This document shows, piece by piece, positions 9,701 to 17,396 of a stretch of DNA of 64,000 bases (position 1 is its first letter; every line of letters starts with the position of its first letter). A program made the translations under genes and the position numbers. The notes under the pieces were generated by a model. The model was given only the letters and a program-made list of their open reading frames with translations, had not been told where the DNA came from and did not search any database. Source of the DNA: Anaerolineae bacterium. GTDB taxonomy: Bacteria; Chloroflexota; Anaerolineae; Aggregatilineales; Phototrophicaceae. The stretch spans positions 1 to 64,000 of the forward strand of contig JALHNT010000028.1 in NCBI GenBank assembly GCA_022843385.1. Direction: 5' to 3'.

Positions 9701-11171
9701 CCCAGTGCAGATGCCCGACTGGTTGAGCGAAGTTGCCCCGGCTGGTGAACCCCAGATCGCGGAACCGGCGGTCTCGGCCATCGGCGATGAGTTTGAATGG
9801 ATCAGCGACGAAGCGGCGGCGGATGTTGAGGCTGCTTCCCCAGTGCAGATGCCGGACTGGTTGAGCGAAGTTGCCCCGGCTGATGAACCGCAGATCGCGG
9901 AACCAGCAGTCTCGGCTATCGGCGATGAGTTTGAGTGGATCAGCGACGAAGCTGCGGCTGAAGTCGAAGCGAAGGCAGCAGCTCCCGATTGGTTGAGTGA
10001 AGTTATCCCGGCTGATGAACCGCAGACGGCTGATGTTGCCGGTGCGATCAGCGATGAGTTTGAATGGATGACCGAGGAACCGGCAGTGAACGCGGAAGCG
10101 GTGGCAGCATCGCTGGCTGATGAGGCCGAATGGATGCCCCAGGATGCGCCACCCCAGGAAACCTGGTCGGATGCCAGCGGTTTCATCGAACCCGTTGCGA
10201 GCGATGAACCGGCCGTCGCCAGCGAGTGGATTGTGGAAGAGGCCGAACCGGCTTCAGCCGCCGATGACTTTAGCTGGGAAACCGGCGAGTCACAGCCCGC
10301 TGCGGTCGTCACCACCTCGACCGAGGAACCGGAATGGCTGAATGTGTTGCAAGCTGACGAAGCTGCCGAAGAACCGGTCATGGCCGATGACAGCGATTGG
10401 CTGGCGCAGATCCGGTCAACCTCGCAGATGAAGGCCGTGACGCCAACATCTTCCGAAGTGATTGATGCGGATGTGCCGGATTGGGTGAACGATGTCCATC
10501 CGGAAGATGCCATTGAACCAGTAGCGGCGGTGGATGACTGGGGTCAGTCGAGCAGCAACGATGTCATCAGCCGCATGACCAGCGATCTGCCCGACTGGGT
10601 AACTGAGGGCGGTGATGCGCCTGTGCCACAGGCAATTGACGACGATACCCCGGAATGGCTGCGCGATATGGCACCGGCTGCCAGCCATGAGCCGGAATTC
10701 CAGGAGACCCAGCCGACACAGACCATTGCGCCGGAGATCACCAGCGAGTCGGCACGAGTGGATGATGAATGGGTGACCGAGCCGCTGGAAGCTGCTTCGG
10801 CCAGCAACGCTCCGGATTGGCTTAACGCCATGGTTCCGGGCATGGATGTCGATTACTCAGCGCCAGAAGATGAGCAGTTGGAACAGGACTTCGCCCCCGG
10901 CAGCGAAAACCGGCTGGAGCCGATTGTTCCGCTGGCTGCCGCTGGAGCGGTGGTAGCCGCCAGCGCTGCGTCCCGAAAATCGGGTGATTACGACTGGCTG
11001 ATGAACATCGTGGAAGAAGAAACTCAACAAGTCAAGACTGCCAAGCCTGAATCGCGCCGGCGCTGGGTGTTTTCACGCCTGCCCGTCTGGCTGCGCTCGG
11101 TGGTCAGTCAGCCTTCGAACAGTGGCGGAACGGCTGAAGACGATGTAGATTTGCCGCCATGGTTGCGCTAA
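6786..11171 (+). CDS. Giant TPR protein with acidic W-L motif repeats
   Basis: The predicted protein has about 1461 residues. The N-terminal 230 or so residues are TPR/tetratricopeptide helices (AESYRLLGRALVASNRWSEA, YSQAIDTLRQTLKGMPERLD, and others). The remainder is acidic, low-complexity and presumably disordered. It carries more than thirty short motifs of the form P-D-W-L, F-E-W-I/M or L-A-W-L, and ends in LPPWLR. A tandem array of 46-residue units fills the middle (separate entry). The start at 6786 has AGGA 9 bases upstream; longer frames begin at TTG 6753 or ATG 6765 without such a site. No signal peptide, membrane helix or enzyme motif is visible. The next gene has the same motifs with its TPR part at the other end, so the two probably act together as a scaffold. 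Function unknown. Confidence 0.75.
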   Translation: MMISLRDYLARLDSLLNTSSGAPEVIAHCRHILQHYPKNAESYRLLGRALVASNRWSEAGEVLRRALSVFPDEGSLHLGLFDVYRAEKRLDEAIWHLERAYEQMPNNQPILENLRELYRRHRKIEQSKVQLTAGAAARQYIRNGLYSQAIDTLRQTLKGMPERLDLLLLLAKTYWASGKRVEAAETAIQILKKSSDCLEANWMLAEFWLAENRPSDAQRYIDRLQSLDPYLALELAQGSEVADDTYRLEELDYQKVAEREIVNRRPDWLEELPGDGHEAMPLPDDDWMKNVTAVPADQLLSVTQSRHAEAADDWLDEASKADEANIQDMATMVSARPPGRKRGLTGLLSAAALAGTSMEEPAAEPPAAETPAPVAQVASTGTNFFDDDELPGTTAVADELPDWLAEEPTSSPLTDTAASRVAGSDAEDPLAWLRSAGLEVDESAPRRLGSDEDVFDTADDQFALKDADHADPLGWLQGYDGGQDMLVENATVPAIIPDEDLPSPEDEDDPLAWLKASGVDIDPTVSRAAIPEADAAAFPIPAQASTSLDWLTDDEFLDEALNLETLVDDSEPASVPATAAMPERRDTMSDQRDPLDWMSSEDANDQADDAAAKTGDQPAAGSTSWFDQLPADESSPDASAAIPDWLDEEPGTVPTAASEVPNWMDQALPMEGSVTDDAAISDEFEWMSEEPSAEVPTAASEIPDWLSEAAPVDAAQITEPAVSAIGDEFEWISEEAAEVPTTAAEIPDWLSEVAPVDEPQITEPAVSAIGDEFEWISDEAAADVEAASPVQMPDWLSEVAPADEPQIAEPAVSAIGDEFEWISDEAAADVEAAAPVQMPDWLSEVAPVDEPQIAEPAVSAIGDEFEWISDEAAADVEAASPVQMPDWLSEVAPADEPQIAEPAVSAIGDEFEWISDEAAADVEAASPVQMPDWLSEVAPADEPQIAEPAVSAIGDEFEWISDEAAADVEAASPVQMPDWLSEVAPAGEPQIAEPAVSAIGDEFEWISDEAAADVEAASPVQMPDWLSEVAPADEPQIAEPAVSAIGDEFEWISDEAAAEVEAKAAAPDWLSEVIPADEPQTADVAGAISDEFEWMTEEPAVNAEAVAASLADEAEWMPQDAPPQETWSDASGFIEPVASDEPAVASEWIVEEAEPASAADDFSWETGESQPAAVVTTSTEEPEWLNVLQADEAAEEPVMADDSDWLAQIRSTSQMKAVTPTSSEVIDADVPDWVNDVHPEDAIEPVAAVDDWGQSSSNDVISRMTSDLPDWVTEGGDAPVPQAIDDDTPEWLRDMAPAASHEPEFQETQPTQTIAPEITSESARVDDEWVTEPLEAASASNAPDWLNAMVPGMDVDYSAPEDEQLEQDFAPGSENRLEPIVPLAAAGAVVAASAASRKSGDYDWLMNIVEEETQQVKTAKPESRRRWVFSRLPVWLRSVVSQPSNSGGTAEDDVDLPPWLR
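8946..10037 (+). repeat. Tandem 138-bp coding repeat array
   Basis: Units begin at 9078, 9216, 9354, 9492, 9630 and 9768, exactly 138 bp (46 codons) apart. They are flanked by slightly shorter, diverged units from 8946 and from 9906. Each unit encodes AVSAIGDEFEWISDEAAADV, then an EAASPVQMPDWLSEVAP segment and a DEPQIAEP tail. The copies are nearly identical at the DNA level, including silent sites, which points to recent expansion by slippage or recombination. Confidence 0.95.
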
Positions 11172-11189
11172 CGCGGAGAGGATTGAGCG

Positions 11190-13706
11190 ATGGTGGATAA
11201 CGCCCCCAACTTTGATGCCATGACGCCAGAAGAAATCATGGCCTGGATGGAAAGTCTGGCAAAACGGCAGGGTGCGAACGAAGGCTTTACCACATCAGCC
11301 GATATGGACGTGCCGGAAATCGATCCGACCACCGTGGTGATCGACGAACCCGGTTACATCCCGCCCGAAGGCAGTAAAGCCGCCAAAGAAATGGCGCAGC
11401 CCAAGCCCGCCGCGCCACCGGCTGCCAAACCCGTTGCTGCCAGTGCGCCACCCGCCCGTTCGGTCACGCCGCCAGCGCCACCGCCACGCCCAGCCGCGCC
11501 GCCACCGGTCGCGAAGGCCGCACCGGTCACGCCTGCCGCGCCGCCGCCTGCTGCCAGTGCCACCCCCGACTTCGATAAGATGTCGCCGGAAGAATTGATG
11601 CGCTGGATGGAAAGTCTGGCGAAACGGCAGGGTGCATCCGACGAACAGATGATGACCGCCGGCGACATGGATATACCAGAGATCGATCCGGCCACCGCCG
11701 TCATCGACGGGCCCGGTTACGTCCCGCCGGAAGGCAGCAAGGCCGCCAAAGAAATGGCGCAGCCCAAACCTGCCGCGCCGCCTGCCAAACCGGTCACAAC
11801 AGCGCCAGCCCCAGTCACCAAAGCGCCAGAGCCGGTCATCAGCAAACCGGTCGCGCCGCCACCCGCGCCACCGGTGCAGCAGCCCGCCGCCGAGTTGACG
11901 CTGATGGACTTCCTGAAAGATACAGCGCCGAGCAAACCGGCCGAGGCCGAGCCAGTGGGTCTGTCTTTCCTGGAGAGTCTGGTGGCTGACCAGGGTGATC
12001 TCTCGTTTGATTTGTCCGGCCTGGGTGCGGATCTGGGTGGCGCGAAGCCAGTCGAGGCAGCGCCAGCCGCTGGAGCGAACCCGCTCGATTGGCTCGACAG
12101 CCTGACGCGCGCCGACGCGCCGGAGCAGCCAGCAGCCATCGCTGCTGATGATCCGATTAACTGGCTGGAAAGCCTGGCGAAGCGGCAGGGTGCTTCCGAT
12201 GACGAACTGATGACCAGCGCCGACCAGAGTCTACCTTCGCTGGACGGCTTGTTCGACGAAGGCCCCGGCTATACACCCTATACCTTTGAGACGCCGGGCA
12301 TGATGCTCAAGTCGCCCGATGCCGTCATTCCGGTCACGCCCTTCTCTGATGATGCCGCGCCGCCCGACCCGGCAGCCTGGCTCGATGAACTGGCCTCATC
12401 GGCCTCCAACAAAGTCCAGCTCCCGCCGCCCAGCAAACCGGTAGAGGATATTCAATCCCGGTTGGCGCGCGGCGAGAAGATTCCCCATGAAGAGATGGAA
12501 GCCTGGATGCACAACCAGCTCTTGCAGGGTGCCGAGCGCGAGGAGCCGGATGAACTGGTCGGCGATTACGACCCGGATGCGCCGCCGGTGAAGGCCGAGC
12601 TGCCCGATTGGCTGCGGGAGCAGGTTGGCGATGTGCCGGCGAATCTGGAAGAGCCGCCGCCAACACCCGCGCCAGTCATCCCACTCGATTTCAAGATTAT
12701 CGAGCCGCCTGAACCGGCCAATATGCCGGACTGGCTGAAAGAAGAAGAGCCGGACTCAGCCGATCTGGATAACATCTTCGCCGCCGTGCCAACACAGGAC
12801 AACTGGGCACAACCTGCCGCGCCTGCACCGGTCATGGCAAGAGCAGATTCAACCGCTATCGATATTGATCCCACTGATCCCTGGGTTGAAGCGCTGGAGC
12901 GCGAATACGCCGAAAAGCATGGGCAACAGCAGCCGACGTTCGAGGCTGCGCCGGTCTCAGCAGCGCCGCCCGCCGCGCCAGCCGTGGTGAGCGCGTTGCA
13001 GGATGCCGCCCTTCCGCCTGAAACCGAACTGCCACTGGGTCAACCCGACAGCATCCCGGCCTGGCTGTCTGGCGTGTTGGGTGAACCCGTCGTCGAAGCG
13101 ACACCCGCCGCGCCAGCCTTCCTCCTCGACGAACTGGCCGGCGATGCGGGCATGGACGAGCTGCCTGATTGGCTGAGCATGGATGTCGGCGGTGTGGCCG
13201 AACCCTCACCGGTAGTGGTGGAAGAGCCGCTCTCAGCCGACTGGCTCTCCGGCCTGGATGTTTCGGATGAGGAGATTCCTGACTGGTTGAAGGCGACCAT
13301 TGCGCCGCCTGAACCGGAAGTGGTTGTCGCGGCACCGGCCCCCGTCGTGCCAGCGGCTCCGCCACCTGCCCCGGTCATCGCGCCGCCAGCCGCTGCGCCA
13401 ATTGTGCCAGCCGCAGTACGCACCTATATTCCGGCTGCCCCCCCGGCCAACTTCAGTGTCCCAGCCGCCCTGAGCGAGGCGCGCTCCTTCGCTCAAGGCA
13501 ATGATGTCGAAAACAGTCTGGGGCGCTACGAGATGATCATCCGCGCCAACGCCGAACTGGATACCGTCGTCAGCGACCTGAGCCAGTTGGTGGAGAAGCA
13601 CAAGAGCAACCCCAGCGTCTACCGCGTCCTGGGCGATGGATTGATGCGCCAGGGCAAGCTGCAAGCAGCGCTTGATACTTATCGCAAAGCGCTCAATCAG
13701 CTATAA
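11190..13706 (+). CDS. Large Pro/Ala-rich W-L motif protein with C-terminal TPR
   Basis: This 838-residue protein begins 18 bp after the preceding gene, with GGAGAGG as ribosome-binding site. The N-terminal half has three copies of a module: two of the form M(T/S)PEE(I/L)M.WMESLAKRQGA (residues 11-30 and 130-150) and a third at about 315 (DPINWLESLAKRQGAS). The first two are followed by a D-M-D-(V/I)-P-E-I-D-P stretch and Y-(I/V)-P-P-E-G-S-K-A-A-K-E-M-A. Pro/Ala linkers separate them. P-D-W-L motifs recur between about 460 and 710. The last 80 residues form a TPR-like helical pair (YRVLGDGLMRQGKLQAALDT). The organisation mirrors the upstream gene, which carries its TPRs at the N-terminus. No catalytic motif is visible. 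Confidence 0.75.
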   Translation: MVDNAPNFDAMTPEEIMAWMESLAKRQGANEGFTTSADMDVPEIDPTTVVIDEPGYIPPEGSKAAKEMAQPKPAAPPAAKPVAASAPPARSVTPPAPPPRPAAPPPVAKAAPVTPAAPPPAASATPDFDKMSPEELMRWMESLAKRQGASDEQMMTAGDMDIPEIDPATAVIDGPGYVPPEGSKAAKEMAQPKPAAPPAKPVTTAPAPVTKAPEPVISKPVAPPPAPPVQQPAAELTLMDFLKDTAPSKPAEAEPVGLSFLESLVADQGDLSFDLSGLGADLGGAKPVEAAPAAGANPLDWLDSLTRADAPEQPAAIAADDPINWLESLAKRQGASDDELMTSADQSLPSLDGLFDEGPGYTPYTFETPGMMLKSPDAVIPVTPFSDDAAPPDPAAWLDELASSASNKVQLPPPSKPVEDIQSRLARGEKIPHEEMEAWMHNQLLQGAEREEPDELVGDYDPDAPPVKAELPDWLREQVGDVPANLEEPPPTPAPVIPLDFKIIEPPEPANMPDWLKEEEPDSADLDNIFAAVPTQDNWAQPAAPAPVMARADSTAIDIDPTDPWVEALEREYAEKHGQQQPTFEAAPVSAAPPAAPAVVSALQDAALPPETELPLGQPDSIPAWLSGVLGEPVVEATPAAPAFLLDELAGDAGMDELPDWLSMDVGGVAEPSPVVVEEPLSADWLSGLDVSDEEIPDWLKATIAPPEPEVVVAAPAPVVPAAPPPAPVIAPPAAAPIVPAAVRTYIPAAPPANFSVPAALSEARSFAQGNDVENSLGRYEMIIRANAELDTVVSDLSQLVEKHKSNPSVYRVLGDGLMRQGKLQAALDTYRKALNQL

Positions 13707-13740
13707 TCGGGCGCGGTCGGTTCGACACATTTTCGTTCAC

Positions 13741-13769
13741 AACGGGTCAGCAATTGACCCGTTTATTTT
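13741..13769 (+). terminator. Rho-independent terminator
   Basis: A perfect 9-bp stem (AACGGGTCA at 13741-13749 with TGACCCGTT at 13755-13763) and a 5-nt loop are followed by TTATTTT. It lies between the W-L motif operon and ndk, so ndk probably has its own promoter or relies on readthrough. Confidence 0.8.
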
Positions 13770-13788
13770 GGGTAGTGAAAGGCACATC

Positions 13789-14238
13789 ATGGAACGCACA
13801 CTCATCATCGTCAAGCCGGATGCCGTGCAACGCGGGCTGACCGGCGAGATCATCCAGCGCTTTGAAGCGCGCGGTCTGCGCATCGTCGGCATGAAGTTCA
13901 TGCAGGTCTCGCGTGAGCTGGCGGAGAAGCATTATGAGATCCATCAGGGTAAGCCCTTCTTCGAGGGTCTGGTCAATTACATCGTCTCGTCGCCGGTAGT
14001 GGTCATGGCGCTGGAAGGCAAGAACGCCGTCGCTGCTGCCCGCAAGACCATCGGTGCCACCCGCCCCAACGAAGCCGAAGCCGGCACCATTCGTGGCGAT
14101 CTGGCGCTGGAAGTCGGGCGCAATCTGGTGCATGGCTCGGACAGCGTGGAAAATGGTCAGATCGAAGTGGGCAACTTCTTCAGCCCGTCCGAACTGATCG
14201 CCTGGTCACGCGCCACCGACCCCTGGATCATCGAATAA
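13789..14238 (+). CDS. ndk: Nucleoside diphosphate kinase
   Basis: This 150-residue enzyme transfers the gamma phosphate of ATP to nucleoside diphosphates through a phosphohistidine. The signature RNLVHGSDSVENG holds the catalytic His115. The N-terminus (MERTLIIVKPDAVQRGLTGEII) is canonical, and the length is that of the bacterial enzyme. The ATG at 13789 is preceded by GTGAAAGG; the longer frame from 13672 would run through the terminator hairpin and is not credible. Confidence 0.97.
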   Translation: MERTLIIVKPDAVQRGLTGEIIQRFEARGLRIVGMKFMQVSRELAEKHYEIHQGKPFFEGLVNYIVSSPVVVMALEGKNAVAAARKTIGATRPNEAEAGTIRGDLALEVGRNLVHGSDSVENGQIEVGNFFSPSELIAWSRATDPWIIE

Positions 14239-14719
14239 GCACTTATCCATAAATCCCTTTCCCGCACCTCTTCTCCGCCGGGCACCCGTCTCCATTGACA
14301 ATTCAGGGGACGACACGACCTGAGCATTATGGGAAACAGGAACGATTGTAGGGGCGCAACAGATTGTGCCCCTACGGGAGAAAATCCTCTCGCTATCCAG
14401 AATCATCAGGCGATGAACTCTGTCAGAGAAACGGCTGCCGAGCTGTTCATTTACAACCGCCAGACATATCACTCTCCGCAAGCCTGCTTTCGCTTACCCC
14501 ACATCTAAACCCTGCTATGTTAAGATGACACACGGGGTGTTTCCAAGAGAACGCGCAGCATCGACTGAAGTGCGGATGAAGCGGTTCATTTGGGCTGCGG
14601 CACACACCCAATTCAGCCAGCCAATCCGTCATCCAGCCTGGCGTTGGGCTGAGTCGCAGAATGGCATTCCGCGTTATACTTATCCCGTTCATTCAAAATA
14701 TTACGAGGAGCAAACCCCC
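14239..14719. other. Intergenic region before ilvD
   Basis: This 481-bp stretch has no convincing gene. It contains one dispersed palindrome (14348-14375) followed by CGGGAGAAAA, and a purine/pyrimidine-mixed leader before ilvD. The frame that extends ilvD upstream to 14525 lacks family similarity in its first 65 codons. No T-box or leader peptide was recognised. Confidence 0.5.
14348..14375. repeat. Dispersed palindrome (GTAGGGGCGCAA type)
   Basis: The left arm GTAGGGGCGCAA pairs with the right arm TTGTGCCCCTAC around ACAG, with one mismatch. The same arms recur at 52439-52466, where the palindrome is perfect, and a degraded version at 61475-61506. Confidence 0.8.
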
Positions 14720-16432
14720 ATGTCGGACTCGCCTACCATTCGTGACCAGGTGGCCCAGATGAATGCCCGCAGCCGCACCCTGCTGGCTGGCAATGACCGG
14801 GCCGGTGCCCGCGCCATGCTCAAGGCGATTGGCCTGACCGATGCAGATCTGGCGAAACCGTTGATCGGCATCGCCAACACCTGGACCGAGATCGGCCCGT
14901 GCAACTTCCATCTGCGGCGGCTGGCGCACAAGATGAAAGAAGGCATCCGCGCCGCCGGCGGGACGCCCGTGGAATTCAACACCGTCAGCATTTCCGACGG
15001 CATCACGATGGGGACGGAGGGCATGAAAGCCTCGCTCATCAGCCGCGAGATGATCGCTGACAGCATCGAACTGGTCGCCCGCGCCAACTACCTGGACGGC
15101 ATGATCTGTCTGGCGGCCTGCGATAAGACCATGCCCGGCACCATCATGGCGATGATCCGCTGTGACATTCCCTCGATCATGCTCTACGGCGGCTCGATCA
15201 TGCCCGGCAGCTACAAGGGTAAGGATGTCACGATTCAGGATGTGTATGAGGCGATTGGTGCCCATGCGGCCGGCAAGATGAGCGCCGAGGATTTCAAGGA
15301 GATCGAGGACATCGCCTGTCCCGGCCCCGGTGCCTGCGGTGGTCAGTTCACCGCCAACACGATGGCGACGCTGGCCGAGATCATGGGGCTGTGTCCGATG
15401 GGTTTCGCCGACATCCCGGCGATGGATAGCGAGAAGGATAATGTGGCTTACCGCGCCGGCGAACTGATCCTGAAGATGATCGAGCAGGACATCCGCCCCA
15501 GCAAGATCGTCACCCGTGCCGCACTGGATAATGCCATGGCCTCAGTCGCGGCGACCGGTGGCAGCACCAACGCCGTGCTGCACACGCTGGCTTTCGCCCG
15601 CGAAGCCGGCATCCCCTTCACGATTGACGACATCGAAGCCATCAACAAGCACACGCCGATCATCGCTGACCTGAAGCCGACCGGCAAGTATACCGCCGTC
15701 GATGTGTACAAAGCCGGTGGCATCCGCCTGATCGCCCAGCGGTTGGTGGATGGCGGTCATGTCGATGGGAGCTGCCTGACCGTGACCGGCAAGACGCTGG
15801 CGCAGGAAGCCGCGACCGCCAAAGAAACACCCGGTCAGGATGTCATCCACACCTGGGAGAAAGCCATCAGCCAGAACGGCGGCCTGCACATTCTGAAGGG
15901 CAACCTGGCTCCGCGCGGCGCGGTCATCAAGCTCAAGGGCGACGAACCGCGCATCCATCGCGGGCCGGCGCGTATCTTCAACCGCGAGGAAGACGCCATG
16001 CACGCGGTGCAGACGCTTCAGATCAAAGCCGGTGATGTGGTGGTGATCCGTTACGAAGGGCCGGTGGGCGGCCCCGGGATGCGCGAGATGCTGGGGGTGA
16101 CCGCGGCCATCAACGGGCAGGGATTGGGGCGCGAGGTGCTGCTCATCACCGATGGGCGTTTCAGCGGGGCGACGCGCGGCCTGTGCATCGGTCATATCGC
16201 GCCCGAAGCGATGCTGGGCGGGGTCATCGGTCTGCTGCAAGAGGGCGATACCATCACCGTCAATATCGACGAGCGTTCGCTCAATGTCGAACTGAGCGCG
16301 GCAGAACTGGAAAAGCGCGCGGCCGCCTGGCAGCCACCCAAGCCGCATTACACGTCGGGCGTGATGGCGAAGTATGCCTACACCGCGCAGCAGGCCGACG
16401 ACGGCGCGATCAGCAATCTGCTGAAGCGGTAG
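14720..16432 (+). CDS. ilvD: Dihydroxy-acid dehydratase
   Basis: This 570-residue Fe-S dehydratase is the third enzyme of branched-chain amino acid synthesis: it turns 2,3-dihydroxy-isovalerate or 2,3-dihydroxy-3-methylvalerate into the 2-keto acid. Motifs seen are SDGITMGTEGM, ACDKTMPG and GPGACGGQFTANTM, which provide Fe-S ligands, and the C-terminal DGRFSGATRG. The start at 14720 is preceded by ACGAGGAG, a strong ribosome-binding site. Residues beyond it match the IlvD/Edd family from the N-terminus. The gene stands apart from other ilv genes in this window and is followed closely by an unrecognised gene. Confidence 0.96.
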   Translation: MSDSPTIRDQVAQMNARSRTLLAGNDRAGARAMLKAIGLTDADLAKPLIGIANTWTEIGPCNFHLRRLAHKMKEGIRAAGGTPVEFNTVSISDGITMGTEGMKASLISREMIADSIELVARANYLDGMICLAACDKTMPGTIMAMIRCDIPSIMLYGGSIMPGSYKGKDVTIQDVYEAIGAHAAGKMSAEDFKEIEDIACPGPGACGGQFTANTMATLAEIMGLCPMGFADIPAMDSEKDNVAYRAGELILKMIEQDIRPSKIVTRAALDNAMASVAATGGSTNAVLHTLAFAREAGIPFTIDDIEAINKHTPIIADLKPTGKYTAVDVYKAGGIRLIAQRLVDGGHVDGSCLTVTGKTLAQEAATAKETPGQDVIHTWEKAISQNGGLHILKGNLAPRGAVIKLKGDEPRIHRGPARIFNREEDAMHAVQTLQIKAGDVVVIRYEGPVGGPGMREMLGVTAAINGQGLGREVLLITDGRFSGATRGLCIGHIAPEAMLGGVIGLLQEGDTITVNIDERSLNVELSAAELEKRAAAWQPPKPHYTSGVMAKYAYTAQQADDGAISNLLKR

Positions 16433-16465
16433 ATTGACTCTTTTGGATAACGGAAGGGACAGATC

Positions 16466-17359
16466 ATGCGACTCCCACCCCAGCAGGTCGAACGATTCTT
16501 TGGCGTCTGGTTTGCCCTGCTGCGCTATGTCAATGAGCAGAAGCAGATTGTCCCTTCGTCCAGTTCCACCTGGAAAATCGGTGGCGTTCCGCTGGATGTG
16601 GCTTTTCCGGTGCGCGAGGCGCTCTGGGAAGATGACAGCCTGCGCCGGGCTTTCATCGCCGAAAACCCGGCCAAACTCGCCCAGGACGATCTGGCGCTGG
16701 TCGAGAGCTGGCAGCATCGTGTGCAGAACAGTTTCTATATCTTTCGCCATCTCAAAAAGTACACCGTATTCCTGTTGGCTGACTCGCCAGCCCGGGCCTA
16801 TGGCGTGCTGGGGCTGAAGGACCCGCTGGATGAAATGACGGGTGGGATGCTGCCGCTGTATGTCGAGGCCGTGCTGCTCCCGTTTGAGGGACAGATCATC
16901 ACGGATGGCCTGATTGCGCCCTACAATATCTATTTTGGCGGCGGCATTCGCAGCGATCTCAACGCCTCGTATCAAGCGATCCAGGAACGCGAAGGGGTCA
17001 TCACTGCGCTGCCATTTAGCGAGGCGCAAACACTGGACAAGAAAACAGTTGTGTCCCGGAACAAGAAAACCCTGACCGCTTTTCAGAAACATCTGGGGCA
17101 ATCCGGTTTGAGTCCCAAGATGATGGAGGAGCATACTGGCGTCATTCAGACGTTCGCTCAGTCCTTCCTGGCGCAGCAAAAGCCGCCGCGTTTGCTGATC
17201 GATGTGACAGTGGCTGATCTGAAGGCTTACTTGCCGCAGGCGCAATCGGTGAATACGGTCAGCTTCAAGCGCTTCGTTCAGTTTTTGCGCGATACCTGGC
17301 GGGTGGATTGGGATGAGGCCGAGGATATGCTGCGCTTCATCAAGACGCAGAAGGTATAA
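16466..17359 (+). CDS. Unrecognised soluble protein downstream of ilvD
   Basis: This 297-residue protein starts 33 bp after ilvD with GGAAGGGA as ribosome-binding site, so co-transcription is likely. It has no signal peptide or membrane helix. A central segment, about residues 105-180, is the most family-like: KKYTVFLLADSPARAYGVLG, then LYVEAVLLPFEGQIITDGLI and YFGGGIRSDLNASYQ. The C-terminal 100 residues are predicted helical. I do not recognise a family, and no enzymatic motif stands out. It appears to be a real gene by start, spacing and codon use. Confidence 0.6.
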   Translation: MRLPPQQVERFFGVWFALLRYVNEQKQIVPSSSSTWKIGGVPLDVAFPVREALWEDDSLRRAFIAENPAKLAQDDLALVESWQHRVQNSFYIFRHLKKYTVFLLADSPARAYGVLGLKDPLDEMTGGMLPLYVEAVLLPFEGQIITDGLIAPYNIYFGGGIRSDLNASYQAIQEREGVITALPFSEAQTLDKKTVVSRNKKTLTAFQKHLGQSGLSPKMMEEHTGVIQTFAQSFLAQQKPPRLLIDVTVADLKAYLPQAQSVNTVSFKRFVQFLRDTWRVDWDEAEDMLRFIKTQKV

Positions 17360-17382
17360 AAAAAGGGCGCTCGGTGCGCCCT
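17358..17382 (-). terminator. Terminator for the coaE gene
   Basis: Read on the minus strand, the stem AGGGCGC-ACCGA-GCGCCCT is followed by seven T residues. It lies just after the stop codon of the minus-strand coaE gene and overlaps the end of the convergent plus-strand gene. Confidence 0.85.
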
Positions 17383-17396
17383 CTGTGTCACAACAC

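Noticed and set aside
9078..9905. Regularly spaced repeats considered as a CRISPR array
   Set aside because: Units are 138 bp, contiguous, in frame, without unique spacers, and coding.
8780..10513. Long minus-strand open frame opposite the 138-bp array (Ser/Ala-rich)
   Set aside because: It is the mirror of a repeated, high-GC coding region. It has no ribosome-binding site or family similarity and exists only because the plus-strand repeat has few stop codons on the other strand.
14239..14719. Leader of ilvD examined for a T-box or attenuator
   Set aside because: No T-box consensus, no leader peptide rich in branched-chain codons and no terminator/antiterminator pair could be seen.
15542..17245. 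567-residue minus-strand frame opposite ilvD and its neighbour
   Set aside because: It spans two plus-strand genes and their spacer, with His/Gln/Arg-rich composition typical of antisense frames.
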